Assembly: GCF_000427885.1 (NCBI RefSeq)
Contig: NZ_ATYW01000023.1
Location: 62,001-126,000, forward strand
From: Glycomyces tenuis DSM 44171
GTDB lineage: Bacteria > Actinomycetota > Actinomycetes > Mycobacteriales > Micromonosporaceae
Length of the DNA stretch: 64,000 bases
Direction: 5' to 3'
The position numbers were made by a program, and so were the translations under genes. The notes beneath the pieces were generated by a model, which ran no database searches, was not told where the DNA came from, and saw only the letters and a list, made by a program, of their open reading frames with translations. Shown here one piece after another: positions 8,106 through 17,026 of the stretch; within the stretch, counting starts at the first letter, position 1; every line of letters begins with the position of its first letter.

Positions 8106-9331
8106 TGTGCTCCTTCTGGGGTGGCGGCGGGCGGCTCGGGGTCGATCGGCATGGCGCGCAGCACGTGCAGCGCTCCGCCGAGGGCGGCGGCGGTCTCGGT
8201 GCTGGCGGAGAGGCGCACCTGGGGGCGGCTGAGGGCGCGGCTGAGCGCGCGCTCTTCAAGCTCGGCGGCGATGCGGGCGCGGTACAGCTCCCCGGCGGTC
8301 GCGAACGCCGGGCCGGCCAGCACGACGGTGTCGAGGTCGAAGAGGTTGACGAGGGTGACCGCGGCGCGGCCGATCCAGCGCGCCGAGCACTCCAGGATCG
8401 CCTCGGCGTCCGCGTCGCCCGAGCGCCAGGCCTTCGCGATGCGCTCGAAGTCGCCGAGGGTGTGGTCCGGGGTGCCGCGGACGCCGAGACGGGCGGCGAG
8501 ACCGTCGTCGGCGAGGGCCCGCTCCACGACCGCGTGCGGCCCCGCTTCGGCCTGCGCGCAGCCGCGGTTGCCGCAGACGCAGGAGGCGTTCCCGCCGTTG
8601 AGGGCCACGTGGCCGATCTCGACGGCGTTGGAGGCGCGCCCGCGGTAGTTCTCGCCGTCGACCACGACGGCGCCGCCGACGCCGGAGGCCATGTAGACCA
8701 GGCCGAAGGTGTCGGTGGGCAGCGCCCCGGCCCACTGCTCGCCGAAGGCCGCGGCCGTGGCGTCGTTCTCCAGCAGCACCGGGACGCCGAGGCGCTCGGC
8801 GAGCGCGTCGGTCAGCGGGAACTCGAGCCATTCGGGGGCGGGCTGGGCCGTCAGCAGCACCCCCCGCTCCCGGTCCTGGGGGCCGTGGGTCACCAGGCCC
8901 GCGCCCAGCACCCGCTCGACGGGCACGCCGCTGCCGCGCAGCAGCTCCGAGACGTGCTCGGCGAGCGCCGCGACGGTCGCCTCCGGGCCGCCGGAGCCCG
9001 AGCCGCGCAGGCCGACGCCGGCGATCCGCTCGCCGGCGAAGTCGAGCACGACGATCGTCGTGGTGGTCCGGTCGACCTGGATGCCGACGGCGTACCACGC
9101 GTCCGCGTTGAGTTCGAGCAGCCGCCGGGGCTGGCCGCGGCCCCGCCGCCGCCCGGGCCCGATCTCGTCGACCAGCCCCGCGCCGATGAGGCGGCGGACG
9201 GTGTGCGTGACGGTCGCGGGCGTCAGGCCGGTCCGCTCGGCGAGCTCGACGCGGCTGAGGGTTCCGTTGGCGCGCAGGAGGTCGAGCATGCGCCCCGCCG
9301 TCGTGCCACGGCCCGGTCCGGGTTGCGGCAT
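8102..9331 (-). CDS. ROK-family repressor of the glycan operon
   Basis: The 409-residue product has an N-terminal winged helix (SRVELAERTGLTPATVTHTV) and a ROK domain with ENDATAAA, GVGGAVVV and the zinc motif CVCGNRGC. The ATG at 9331 is chosen because GGAGGGAGG stands just upstream; the frame stays open to 9478 but that part includes the promoter. It is divergent from the ABC transporter operon and coupled to the GH36 gene by an ATGA overlap. The likely operator, a TTAAC-aa-GTTAA palindrome, lies in the shared intergenic region. Release from DNA by mannose, galactose or an oligosaccharide is the expected mode for this family. Confidence 0.92.
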   Translation of the reverse strand: MPQPGPGRGTTAGRMLDLLRANGTLSRVELAERTGLTPATVTHTVRRLIGAGLVDEIGPGRRRGRGQPRRLLELNADAWYAVGIQVDRTTTTIVVLDFAGERIAGVGLRGSGSGGPEATVAALAEHVSELLRGSGVPVERVLGAGLVTHGPQDRERGVLLTAQPAPEWLEFPLTDALAERLGVPVLLENDATAAAFGEQWAGALPTDTFGLVYMASGVGGAVVVDGENYRGRASNAVEIGHVALNGGNASCVCGNRGCAQAEAGPHAVVERALADDGLAARLGVRGTPDHTLGDFERIAKAWRSGDADAEAILECSARWIGRAAVTLVNLFDLDTVVLAGPAFATAGELYRARIAAELEERALSRALSRPQVRLSASTETAAALGGALHVLRAMPIDPEPPAATPEGAQ

Positions 9332-9367
9332 GGGACCTCCCTCCTCGGAATGCGCCGAAGCTTCTTC

Positions 9368-9396
9368 TTGACACATTAAATTTAACAAGTTAATAA
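9368..9396 (+). promoter_or_regulatory. Promoter of the glycan operon with ROK-type operator in the spacer
   Basis: A consensus -35 TTGACA (9368-9373) is followed, 17 nt later, by an AT-rich -10 (TAATAA, 9391-9396). The perfect palindrome TTAACAAGTTAA (9382-9393) sits in the spacer and runs into the -10, so a bound repressor would exclude RNA polymerase. The stretch is strikingly AT-rich against its surroundings. The start point should be near 9403, leaving a leader of about 70 nt before the binding-protein gene. Confidence 0.75.
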
Positions 9397-9471
9397 TAAA
9401 CCTGGCGTCCGGAGCGGGCGCCACCCCTCCAGTTCCGCGGGCAAGGCGGCCCCGGACGCGAAAGGACGAAG

Positions 9472-11151
9472 ATGTCACCCACCAAAGGAACGCGGCGCCG
9501 CGCCGCGGCCGCCCTCGCGGGCACCGCCGCGCTCGGCCTGCTCATGAGCGCCTGCTCTGGATCGGGCGGCGACGGCGGCTCGGCGGAGGCCGACACGCTG
9601 ATCGTCACCAGCCAGGCCGGCGACATGCAGATCAACTTCAACCCCTTCTCCCTCTCGCGGATCGGGGGCCTCGGCACGATCTACGAGCCCCTGTTCTTCT
9701 TCAACAAGGCCCAGGTCTCCGATCCGGTCCCGCTGCTGGGCACCGAGCAGGCCTGGAACGAGGACGGCACCGAGCTCGCCGTCACGCTCCGCGAGGGCGT
9801 CACCTGGAGCGACGACGAGGCGTTCACCGCCGACGACGTCGCCTTCACCTTCGACATGATCAAGAACAACCCCTCGATCAACAACAGCGGCTACGACGGC
9901 GTGGTCGAGGTCGTCGACGACACCCACGTCGTCTTCAGCTTCGAAGAGCCCGCCTTCGTCAAGGGCCCCGACCTGCTGAGCACGCCGATCGTCCCCGAAC
10001 ACCTCTGGCAGGACGTCAACCCCGCCGAGGACGTCATGGAGAACCCGATCGGCACCGGCGCCTACACCTTCAAGGACTTCAAGCCGCAGGCGTTCACCAT
10101 CGAGGCCAACCCCGACTACTGGGGCGGCGAGCCCGAGGTCAAGGAGGTCCGCACCATCGCGCTCTCGGGCAACCAGGCCGGCGCCGACGCGATCGCGGCC
10201 GGAACCGCCGACTGGATCACCAGCCCGATCCCGGACATCCAGAACACGAACGAGAACTTCCCCAACTACGAGCACTACACGCAGTGGCAGAGCCAGATGG
10301 TGCTCTCCACCTGCTCCAGCGCCGAGATGGGCTGCGAAGGGCCGCAGACCGATCCGGCCGTGCGGCACGCGCTCTACTACGCGATCGACCGCTCGCAGCT
10401 CAACAGCCTGGCCTTCCAGGAGACCGCCGCGGAGATGTCGCCGACGTTCGCGCTGACGCCCAGCCAGGACGAGTTCGTCTCCGACTCCGTCAGCGAGCCG
10501 GTCGCCCCCATGGAGCCCGACCCGGCCCAGGCCGGGCAGATCCTCGAAGCGGCCGGCTGGGCCAAGGGCGAGGACGGTATCTACGCCAAGGACGGCGAGC
10601 GACTGACGCTCACCGTCGAGCTCGTGAGCGGCTGGACCGACTACATCACCGCGGTCGACACCATCGCCTCGCAGGCCGCCGAGGCCGGCATCGAGATCGA
10701 GGCCGCCCAGTCCTCCTGGAACGAGTGGACCGAGAAGAAGGGCACGGGCGAGTTCCAGCTCGCCATCGACTCGCTGTGGCAGGGACCGGCGCCCGACCCG
10801 TACTACCTGTACACGTACTTCTTCGCCTCGGCCGCCGGCGCGCCCGTCGGCGAGACGGCGGGCAACAACTACTCGCGGTACTCCAACCCCGTGGTCGACG
10901 AGGCCCTCGACGCGATCGCGCAGCTGCCGACCGACGACGCCGAGGCGCGCCAGCCGTACTTCGACACGATCCACGCCGAGATCGTGCGCGACATGCCGTA
11001 CATCCCGGTCATGACCGGCGGCACGACGAGCATCTGGAACATCACCAAGTTCTCCGGCTGGCCGTCCGATGAGGACCTCTACGCCTACCCGGCCGTCTGG
11101 TCGGCCTTCGACATGGCCGAGATCCTCAAGCACCTCGAGCCGAACGGCTGA
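9472..11151 (+). CDS. ABC transporter substrate-binding lipoprotein (SBP family 5)
   Basis: A 559-residue binding protein with a lipoprotein signal peptide (lipobox MSAC near residue 25) and the DppA/OppA-type fold, shown by IYEPLFFF, the segment WSDDEAFTADDVAFTFD and NPIGTGAYTF. Although this family is named for peptides, several bacteria use Opp-type systems for oligosaccharides, including mannan oligosaccharides in Thermotoga. Being first in an operon of glycosidases, this one most likely binds a manno- or galactomanno-oligosaccharide. The ATG has AAGGACG upstream. It is separated from the first permease by 32 bp. Confidence 0.92.
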   Translation: MSPTKGTRRRAAAALAGTAALGLLMSACSGSGGDGGSAEADTLIVTSQAGDMQINFNPFSLSRIGGLGTIYEPLFFFNKAQVSDPVPLLGTEQAWNEDGTELAVTLREGVTWSDDEAFTADDVAFTFDMIKNNPSINNSGYDGVVEVVDDTHVVFSFEEPAFVKGPDLLSTPIVPEHLWQDVNPAEDVMENPIGTGAYTFKDFKPQAFTIEANPDYWGGEPEVKEVRTIALSGNQAGADAIAAGTADWITSPIPDIQNTNENFPNYEHYTQWQSQMVLSTCSSAEMGCEGPQTDPAVRHALYYAIDRSQLNSLAFQETAAEMSPTFALTPSQDEFVSDSVSEPVAPMEPDPAQAGQILEAAGWAKGEDGIYAKDGERLTLTVELVSGWTDYITAVDTIASQAAEAGIEIEAAQSSWNEWTEKKGTGEFQLAIDSLWQGPAPDPYYLYTYFFASAAGAPVGETAGNNYSRYSNPVVDEALDAIAQLPTDDAEARQPYFDTIHAEIVRDMPYIPVMTGGTTSIWNITKFSGWPSDEDLYAYPAVWSAFDMAEILKHLEPNG

Positions 11152-11183
11152 CGGGCCGCGCCGTCGCCCCCGAAGGAGACTCT

Positions 11184-12173
11184 GTGAGCTACTTCCTGCG
11201 CAAACTCGGCTTCTACGCGATCGCCCTGTGGGCCGCGCTGACGCTGAACTTCGCGATTCCACGCATGCTGCCGGGCAATCCGGTCGACATCCTGCTGGCC
11301 AAGCTGCAACAGCGCGGCGGCACGGTGAGTCCGGAGACCAGGGAGGCCTACGCGTTGCTCCTCGGGGGCGACGACTCGTCGCCGCTGTGGAAGCAGTACT
11401 TCGACTACCTGGGCAACCTGGCCCGAGGCGACCTGGGCGTCTCGGTCAGCTACTACCCGGCGAACGTGTCCGACGTGATCAGCCAGTCGCTGCCGTGGAC
11501 GGTGGTGCTCGTCGGCCTCTCGACGATCATCGCCGCCGTCCTCGGCGTGGCCCTCGGCGCCTTCGTCGGGTGGAAGCCGGGCACCTGGCTCGACTCGCTG
11601 GTCCCGGCCACCACCCTGCTCGCGGCCGTGCCGTACTTCTGGCTGGCCCTCATCCTCACCTACCTGCTGGCGCGCGTCCTGGGCTGGTTCCCGCTCCAGG
11701 GCGGCTACGACGTCACCCTCACCCCCGGGTGGAACGCCGAGTTCATCGGCTCGGCGATCCACTACGGATTCCTGCCCGCGCTGACGATCGTGCTGGCCTC
11801 CATAGGCGGCTGGCTGATGGGGATGCGCAACATGATGGTCTCGACGCTCTCGGAGGACTACATCCTCACCGCGGAGGCGAAGGGACTCAGCCCGCGGAAG
11901 ATCATGCGCTCCTACGCCTCCCGCAACGCGGTCCTGCCCTCGGTGGCCGGATTCGCGATCTCGCTCGGCTTCGTGGTCTCGGGCTCGGTGATCACCGAGC
12001 AGGTGTTCTCCTATCCGGGCATCGGCAGCCGGCTCCTGAGCGCGGTGCAGAACAACGACTTCGCGCTGATGCAGGGCGTCTTCCTGTTCATCACCCTGGC
12101 CGTCCTGGGCGCCAACCTGGTGGTCGACATGCTCTACGGCGTCATCGATCCGCGCACCCGCGCCCGGTCCTGA
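11184..12173 (+). CDS. ABC transporter permease, DppB type
   Basis: A 329-residue inner-membrane permease starting at a GTG with GAAGGAG upstream. It has about six membrane segments and the BPD_transp_1 EAA-type loop (the segment around AEAKGLSPRKIMRSYASRN) that docks to the ATPases. RMLPGNPVD near the N-terminus is typical of DppB-like proteins. It forms the channel with the next gene product and imports the sugar captured by the 9472-11151 lipoprotein. Confidence 0.9.
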   Translation: MSYFLRKLGFYAIALWAALTLNFAIPRMLPGNPVDILLAKLQQRGGTVSPETREAYALLLGGDDSSPLWKQYFDYLGNLARGDLGVSVSYYPANVSDVISQSLPWTVVLVGLSTIIAAVLGVALGAFVGWKPGTWLDSLVPATTLLAAVPYFWLALILTYLLARVLGWFPLQGGYDVTLTPGWNAEFIGSAIHYGFLPALTIVLASIGGWLMGMRNMMVSTLSEDYILTAEAKGLSPRKIMRSYASRNAVLPSVAGFAISLGFVVSGSVITEQVFSYPGIGSRLLSAVQNNDFALMQGVFLFITLAVLGANLVVDMLYGVIDPRTRARS

Positions 12174-12188
12174 GAAGAGGTGCGAATC

Positions 12189-13210
12189 ATGACGAACCCG
12201 AATCCCGCCGCCGCGCCCGCAGCCGACGAGGCCGCCGAGCGGCTCGCCGCGACCTCGGCCGAGGACGGCCGCCCCATCCGCTCCGGCTGGCGGATGCTCC
12301 TGCCCACCATGACGCCCTGGCTCGCCGTCGGCCTGAGCCTGGTCGTCGGCATCACCCTGTTCGGCCTCATCGGGCCGTTCCTCGTCGGCGACCCCGAGCA
12401 GATCCGCGACCAGGGCCTCACCGGCCCCTCCGGCGAGTTCTGGCTCGGCACCACGCAGACCGGCCAGGACGTGCTGGCGCAGCTGGCCCACGCCACCCGC
12501 GGATCGCTCCAGATCGGCTTCCTGGTCGGCGTCCTCGCCACCCTGCTCTCGGCCTTCTTCGGCATCTACGGCGCCTACAAGGGGCGCTTCGTCGACGAGG
12601 CGTTCTCGCTGCTGTCCAACGTGTTCCTGGTGATCCCGGGCCTGCCGCTCATCATCGTGATCTCCGGCTTCGTCCCGCGCGAGAGCCGTGGACTGTGGAC
12701 GATCGCCGTGGTCCTGGCCGTCACCGGCTGGGCGGCCTCGGCGCGCGTGCTGCGGGCGCAGACGCTGTCGGTGCGCAACCGCGACTACGTGGCCGCCTCA
12801 CAGGTCGCCGGGGAGCGGCCGTGGCGCGTCATCATGGTCGAGATCCTCCCCAACCTGCTGCCGGTCATCGCCTCCCAGTTCGTCTTCGCCGTCATCGCGG
12901 CGATCCTGGGCGAGGCCGGGCTGTCGTTCATCGGCCTGGGCGCCTCGAACTCCTCGACCCTGGGGACGATGCTCTACTACGCGCAGAACGGCTTCGCGCT
13001 CTCGCTCGGCGCCTGGTGGTGGTTCATCCCGCCGGGGCTGATCATCGCCATGTTCGGCACCGGGCTGTCCATCGTCAACTTCTCGATCGACGAGATCATC
13101 AACCCCAAGCTCAAGAACCTGCGCCTGCACCGCAAACGCGCGCGCCGGGCCGCCCGCCTCGAGCGCCAGCTCACGCGGACCGCGAGCGCCGACCCGGAGG
13201 TGTCCGACCG

Positions 13211-13214
<4 letters not shown>
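12189..13214 (+). CDS. ABC transporter permease, DppC type
   Basis: A 341-residue partner permease. It has an N-terminal cytoplasmic stretch rich in Ala/Glu, about six membrane segments and the coupling loop around ASQVAGERPWRVIMVEILPN. FWLGTTQTGQDVLAQLAHATR is the usual DppC/OppC periplasmic motif. The ATG at 12189 is preferred over the GTG at 12180 because AGAAGAGG is well spaced only for the former. The C-terminal tail is strongly basic. Its stop overlaps the next start (ATGA). Confidence 0.9.
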
Positions 13215-14103
<889 letters not shown>

Positions 14104-14107
<4 letters not shown>

Positions 14108-15015
14108 CCAGCGTCCACGTGACCGACCTGGTGAAGGACTACAAGCTGCGCGAGGGCCTCAAGCGGACCCGGCTGCGGGCGGTCGACCACGTCAGCCTCG
14201 AACTGACCCCCGGCCGGACCGTCGCTCTGGTGGGCGAGTCGGGCTCGGGCAAGTCGACCATCGCGAAGATCCTCACCAGGATGGAGCGCCCCAGCTCCGG
14301 CGAGGTCGAGGTCCGCCTCGACGACGGCACCGCCGTCGACGGGAAGGCCTACCGCCGCGAGGTGCAGATGGTCTTCCAGGACCCCTTCGCCTCGCTCAAC
14401 CCGTTCCACTCGATCGAGCACCACATCGCCCGCCCGCTGCTCATCCACAAGCGCACGCGCACCAAGCAGGAGACGCGCGAGCGGGTGCTGGAGATGCTCG
14501 AACGGGTCAACCTGACCCCGGCCGAGCGGATCGCGCCCAGGCGCCCCCACGAGCTGTCGGGCGGGCAGCGGCAGCGCGTCGCCATCGCCCGGGCGCTCGC
14601 GCCCGGCGCGCAGGTCCTCATCGCCGACGAACCGGTGTCCATGCTGGACGTCTCGATCCGCCTCGGCGTGCTCAACCTGCTGGGGCGGCTGCAACGCGAG
14701 GACCGGCTCGCCGTCCTCTACATCACCCACGACCTGGCGACCGCCCGCCACTTCTCGGACGAGATCGTGGTGCTCTACCGCGGCCGCGTCGTCGAGCGGG
14801 GACCGGCCGACGCGGTCATCCTCGACCCGCACCACGACTACACGAAACTGCTGGCGCTCGCGGCGCCCGACCCCGAGCGGCCGGGCGGCGTCGCCGCCGA
14901 CACCGGGTCGATCGACCGCGACTCGATCGACAACGGCGTCTGCTACGACCACTACACCGGGCAGTGGCGCGAGACCGGCGTCCCGGCGAGCGAGGCTCGG
15001 GAGAGGAGCATCTGA
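14104..15015 (+). CDS. ABC transporter ATPase, DppF type
   Basis: A 303-residue second ATPase with Walker A GESGSGKST, signature LSGGQRQRV, Walker B VLIADEPVSMLD and switch ITHDL. It pairs with the preceding ATPase to drive the two permeases. The C-terminal 40 residues after the ATPase core (EAD/VCYDHYTGQW region) are longer than the minimum and are typical of DppF-like subunits. The stop codon shares one base with the next start (TGATG). Confidence 0.92.
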
Positions 15016-17018
15016 TGGAGCGCGTCCGACTGGCGGACGGCCTCGTCTACGGCGGGGACTACAACCCCGAGCAGTGGCCGAGGGAGACCTGGGACGAGGA
15101 CGTCCGCCTCATGCGGGAGGCGGGCGTCAACCTGGTGACCCTGGGTGTCTTCGCCTGGGGCACCGTGGAACTCGCCGACGGCGAACGGGACTGGTCCTGG
15201 CTGGACGAAGCGGTGCTGCTGCTGTACGAGAACGGCATCGGCGTCGACCTGGCGACGCCGACCGCCGCGCCGCCGCAGTGGCTGCTGACCGCCCACCCCG
15301 ACATCGCGCCGGTCCTCGCCGACGGCTACCGCGAACCGGCCGGGGGCCGCAACGCCTGGTGCCCGGCCTCGGAGGTCTACCGCCGCTACGCGCTGCGCCA
15401 CGTCGCAGCGCTCGCCGAACGCTACGGCGCCCACCCGGCCGTGCGGCTGTGGCACGTCGGCAACGAACTCGGCGGCGGCAACGCCCGCTGCCACTGCGAT
15501 CGCTCGGCCGCGGACTTCCGGACGTGGCTCCAGAAGCAGCGCGGCTCGCTGGAGGCGGTCAACGCCGCCTGGGGCACCGCCCAATGGGGACACCGGTACG
15601 GGAGCTGGGACGAGATCATGCCGCCGCGAGGCAGGCACGGCGCCCCCAACCCCGGGCTGCACCTCGACTTCGAGCGCTACTCCTCGGACGCGCTGCTCGC
15701 CCACTACCTGGCCGAGAAGGAGGTCCTGGAGCGGCACTCGGCGGCGCCGGTCACGACCAACATGATGGTCGGCGCCGGAGCGCAGGTCGTCGACTACGCC
15801 TCCTGGGCCCCGCACACCGCGATCGCCGCGAACGACCACTACACGGGCGTGAACGACCCGCTGCGGGAGCAGGACCTCGCCTTCGCCGCCGACCGCATGC
15901 GCGGCATGTCCCCCGACCGCCGCCCCTGGCTGCTCATGGAGAGCTCCACCGGCGGCCCCAGCTGGCAGCGGCGCAACCGGGCCAAGGACCCCGGCGAGAT
16001 CGTCCGGCACTCGCTCGGCCACGTCGCGCGCGGCTCCGACGGGGCGATGTTCTTCCAATGGCGCGCTTCGACATCGGGCGCCGAGCAGTTCCACTCGGCG
16101 ATGCTGCCGCACTCGGGCACCCGCTCGCGCGTCTGGAAGGAGGTCGTCGAACTCGGCCGCCACCTCGCGAAGCTGGCCGAGGTGCGCGGCACCGCCGTCG
16201 AAGGGGCGAAGGCCGCGATCGTGGTCGACGACGCCGCCGGATGGGCGCTCCAGCACGGCCTCAAACCGCACCGCGGGCTCTCCTACGGGCGCGAGCCGCG
16301 CACCTGGCACCGGGCGCTGTGGCGGCGGCAGGTGCTGTGCGACGTCGTGCCGCCCGGCAGCGACTTCGACGCCTACGACCTGGTCATCGTGCCGACGCTG
16401 CTGGTGGTCGGCGAGGCCGACGCCGAACGGCTCCGGGCCGTGCCCGAGCGGGGCGGCACGCTCCTGGTCACCTATCTCTCAGGCGTGTGCGACGCCGACA
16501 ACCAGGTGCTCACCGGCGGCTTCCCGGGCGCGTTCCGCGAGGTCCTCGGCGCCTGGAGCGACGAGTTCTACCCGCTCCAGGAAGGCGAGAGGGTCGCGCT
16601 CGACGACGGCTCGGTGGTCGAGGACTGGACCGAGCGGGTCCATCTCGACGGCGCCGAAGCGGTCTGCGGCTACGCCGCCAGTTCGCTGGCGGGCGGCCCG
16701 GCCGTCACCCGCCGCGTGATCGGCGACGGCGCGGCCTGGTACGTCTCGGCGGCCCTGCCGCCCGAGGCCGTCGACCGCCTGGCGGACCGGCTGGCCGCCG
16801 AGGCCGGACTGCCGCGCGCCGTCGAGGCCGAACCGGGACTCGAAGCCGTCCGCCGCGTCGGCGACGACCACTCGTACCTGTTCCTGCTCAACCACACCGA
16901 CACCGACCAGAACGTCACCGCCGCCGGGCGCGACCTGCTCACCGGCGAGGACGCCGGCCCGGCGCTCACCGTTCCCGCCGGAGGCGTCCGCGTCATCCGC
17001 GAATCCGTCAACCGTTAG
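15015..17018 (+). CDS. GH42 beta-galactosidase
   Basis: A 667-residue enzyme of family GH42. The N-terminal barrel begins with GGDYNPEQWPRETW; the acid/base Glu is in WHVGNELGGGN and the nucleophile Glu is in LMESSTGGPSW. Trimerisation and C-terminal beta domains follow. Cysteines around NARCHCDRS suggest the zinc cluster known from GH42 enzymes. The ATG at 15015 is chosen because GAGAGGAGC stands just before it, and it overlaps the ATPase stop by one base. No signal peptide, so it acts on imported oligosaccharides, probably removing terminal beta-galactose. Confidence 0.93.
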   Translation: MERVRLADGLVYGGDYNPEQWPRETWDEDVRLMREAGVNLVTLGVFAWGTVELADGERDWSWLDEAVLLLYENGIGVDLATPTAAPPQWLLTAHPDIAPVLADGYREPAGGRNAWCPASEVYRRYALRHVAALAERYGAHPAVRLWHVGNELGGGNARCHCDRSAADFRTWLQKQRGSLEAVNAAWGTAQWGHRYGSWDEIMPPRGRHGAPNPGLHLDFERYSSDALLAHYLAEKEVLERHSAAPVTTNMMVGAGAQVVDYASWAPHTAIAANDHYTGVNDPLREQDLAFAADRMRGMSPDRRPWLLMESSTGGPSWQRRNRAKDPGEIVRHSLGHVARGSDGAMFFQWRASTSGAEQFHSAMLPHSGTRSRVWKEVVELGRHLAKLAEVRGTAVEGAKAAIVVDDAAGWALQHGLKPHRGLSYGREPRTWHRALWRRQVLCDVVPPGSDFDAYDLVIVPTLLVVGEADAERLRAVPERGGTLLVTYLSGVCDADNQVLTGGFPGAFREVLGAWSDEFYPLQEGERVALDDGSVVEDWTERVHLDGAEAVCGYAASSLAGGPAVTRRVIGDGAAWYVSAALPPEAVDRLADRLAAEAGLPRAVEAEPGLEAVRRVGDDHSYLFLLNHTDTDQNVTAAGRDLLTGEDAGPALTVPAGGVRVIRESVNR

Positions 17019-17026
17019 GACTCACC

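Noticed and set aside
12180-12188. GTG at 12180 as start of the second permease
   Set aside because: The ribosome site AGAAGAGG would overlap it; the ATG at 12189 has correct spacing.
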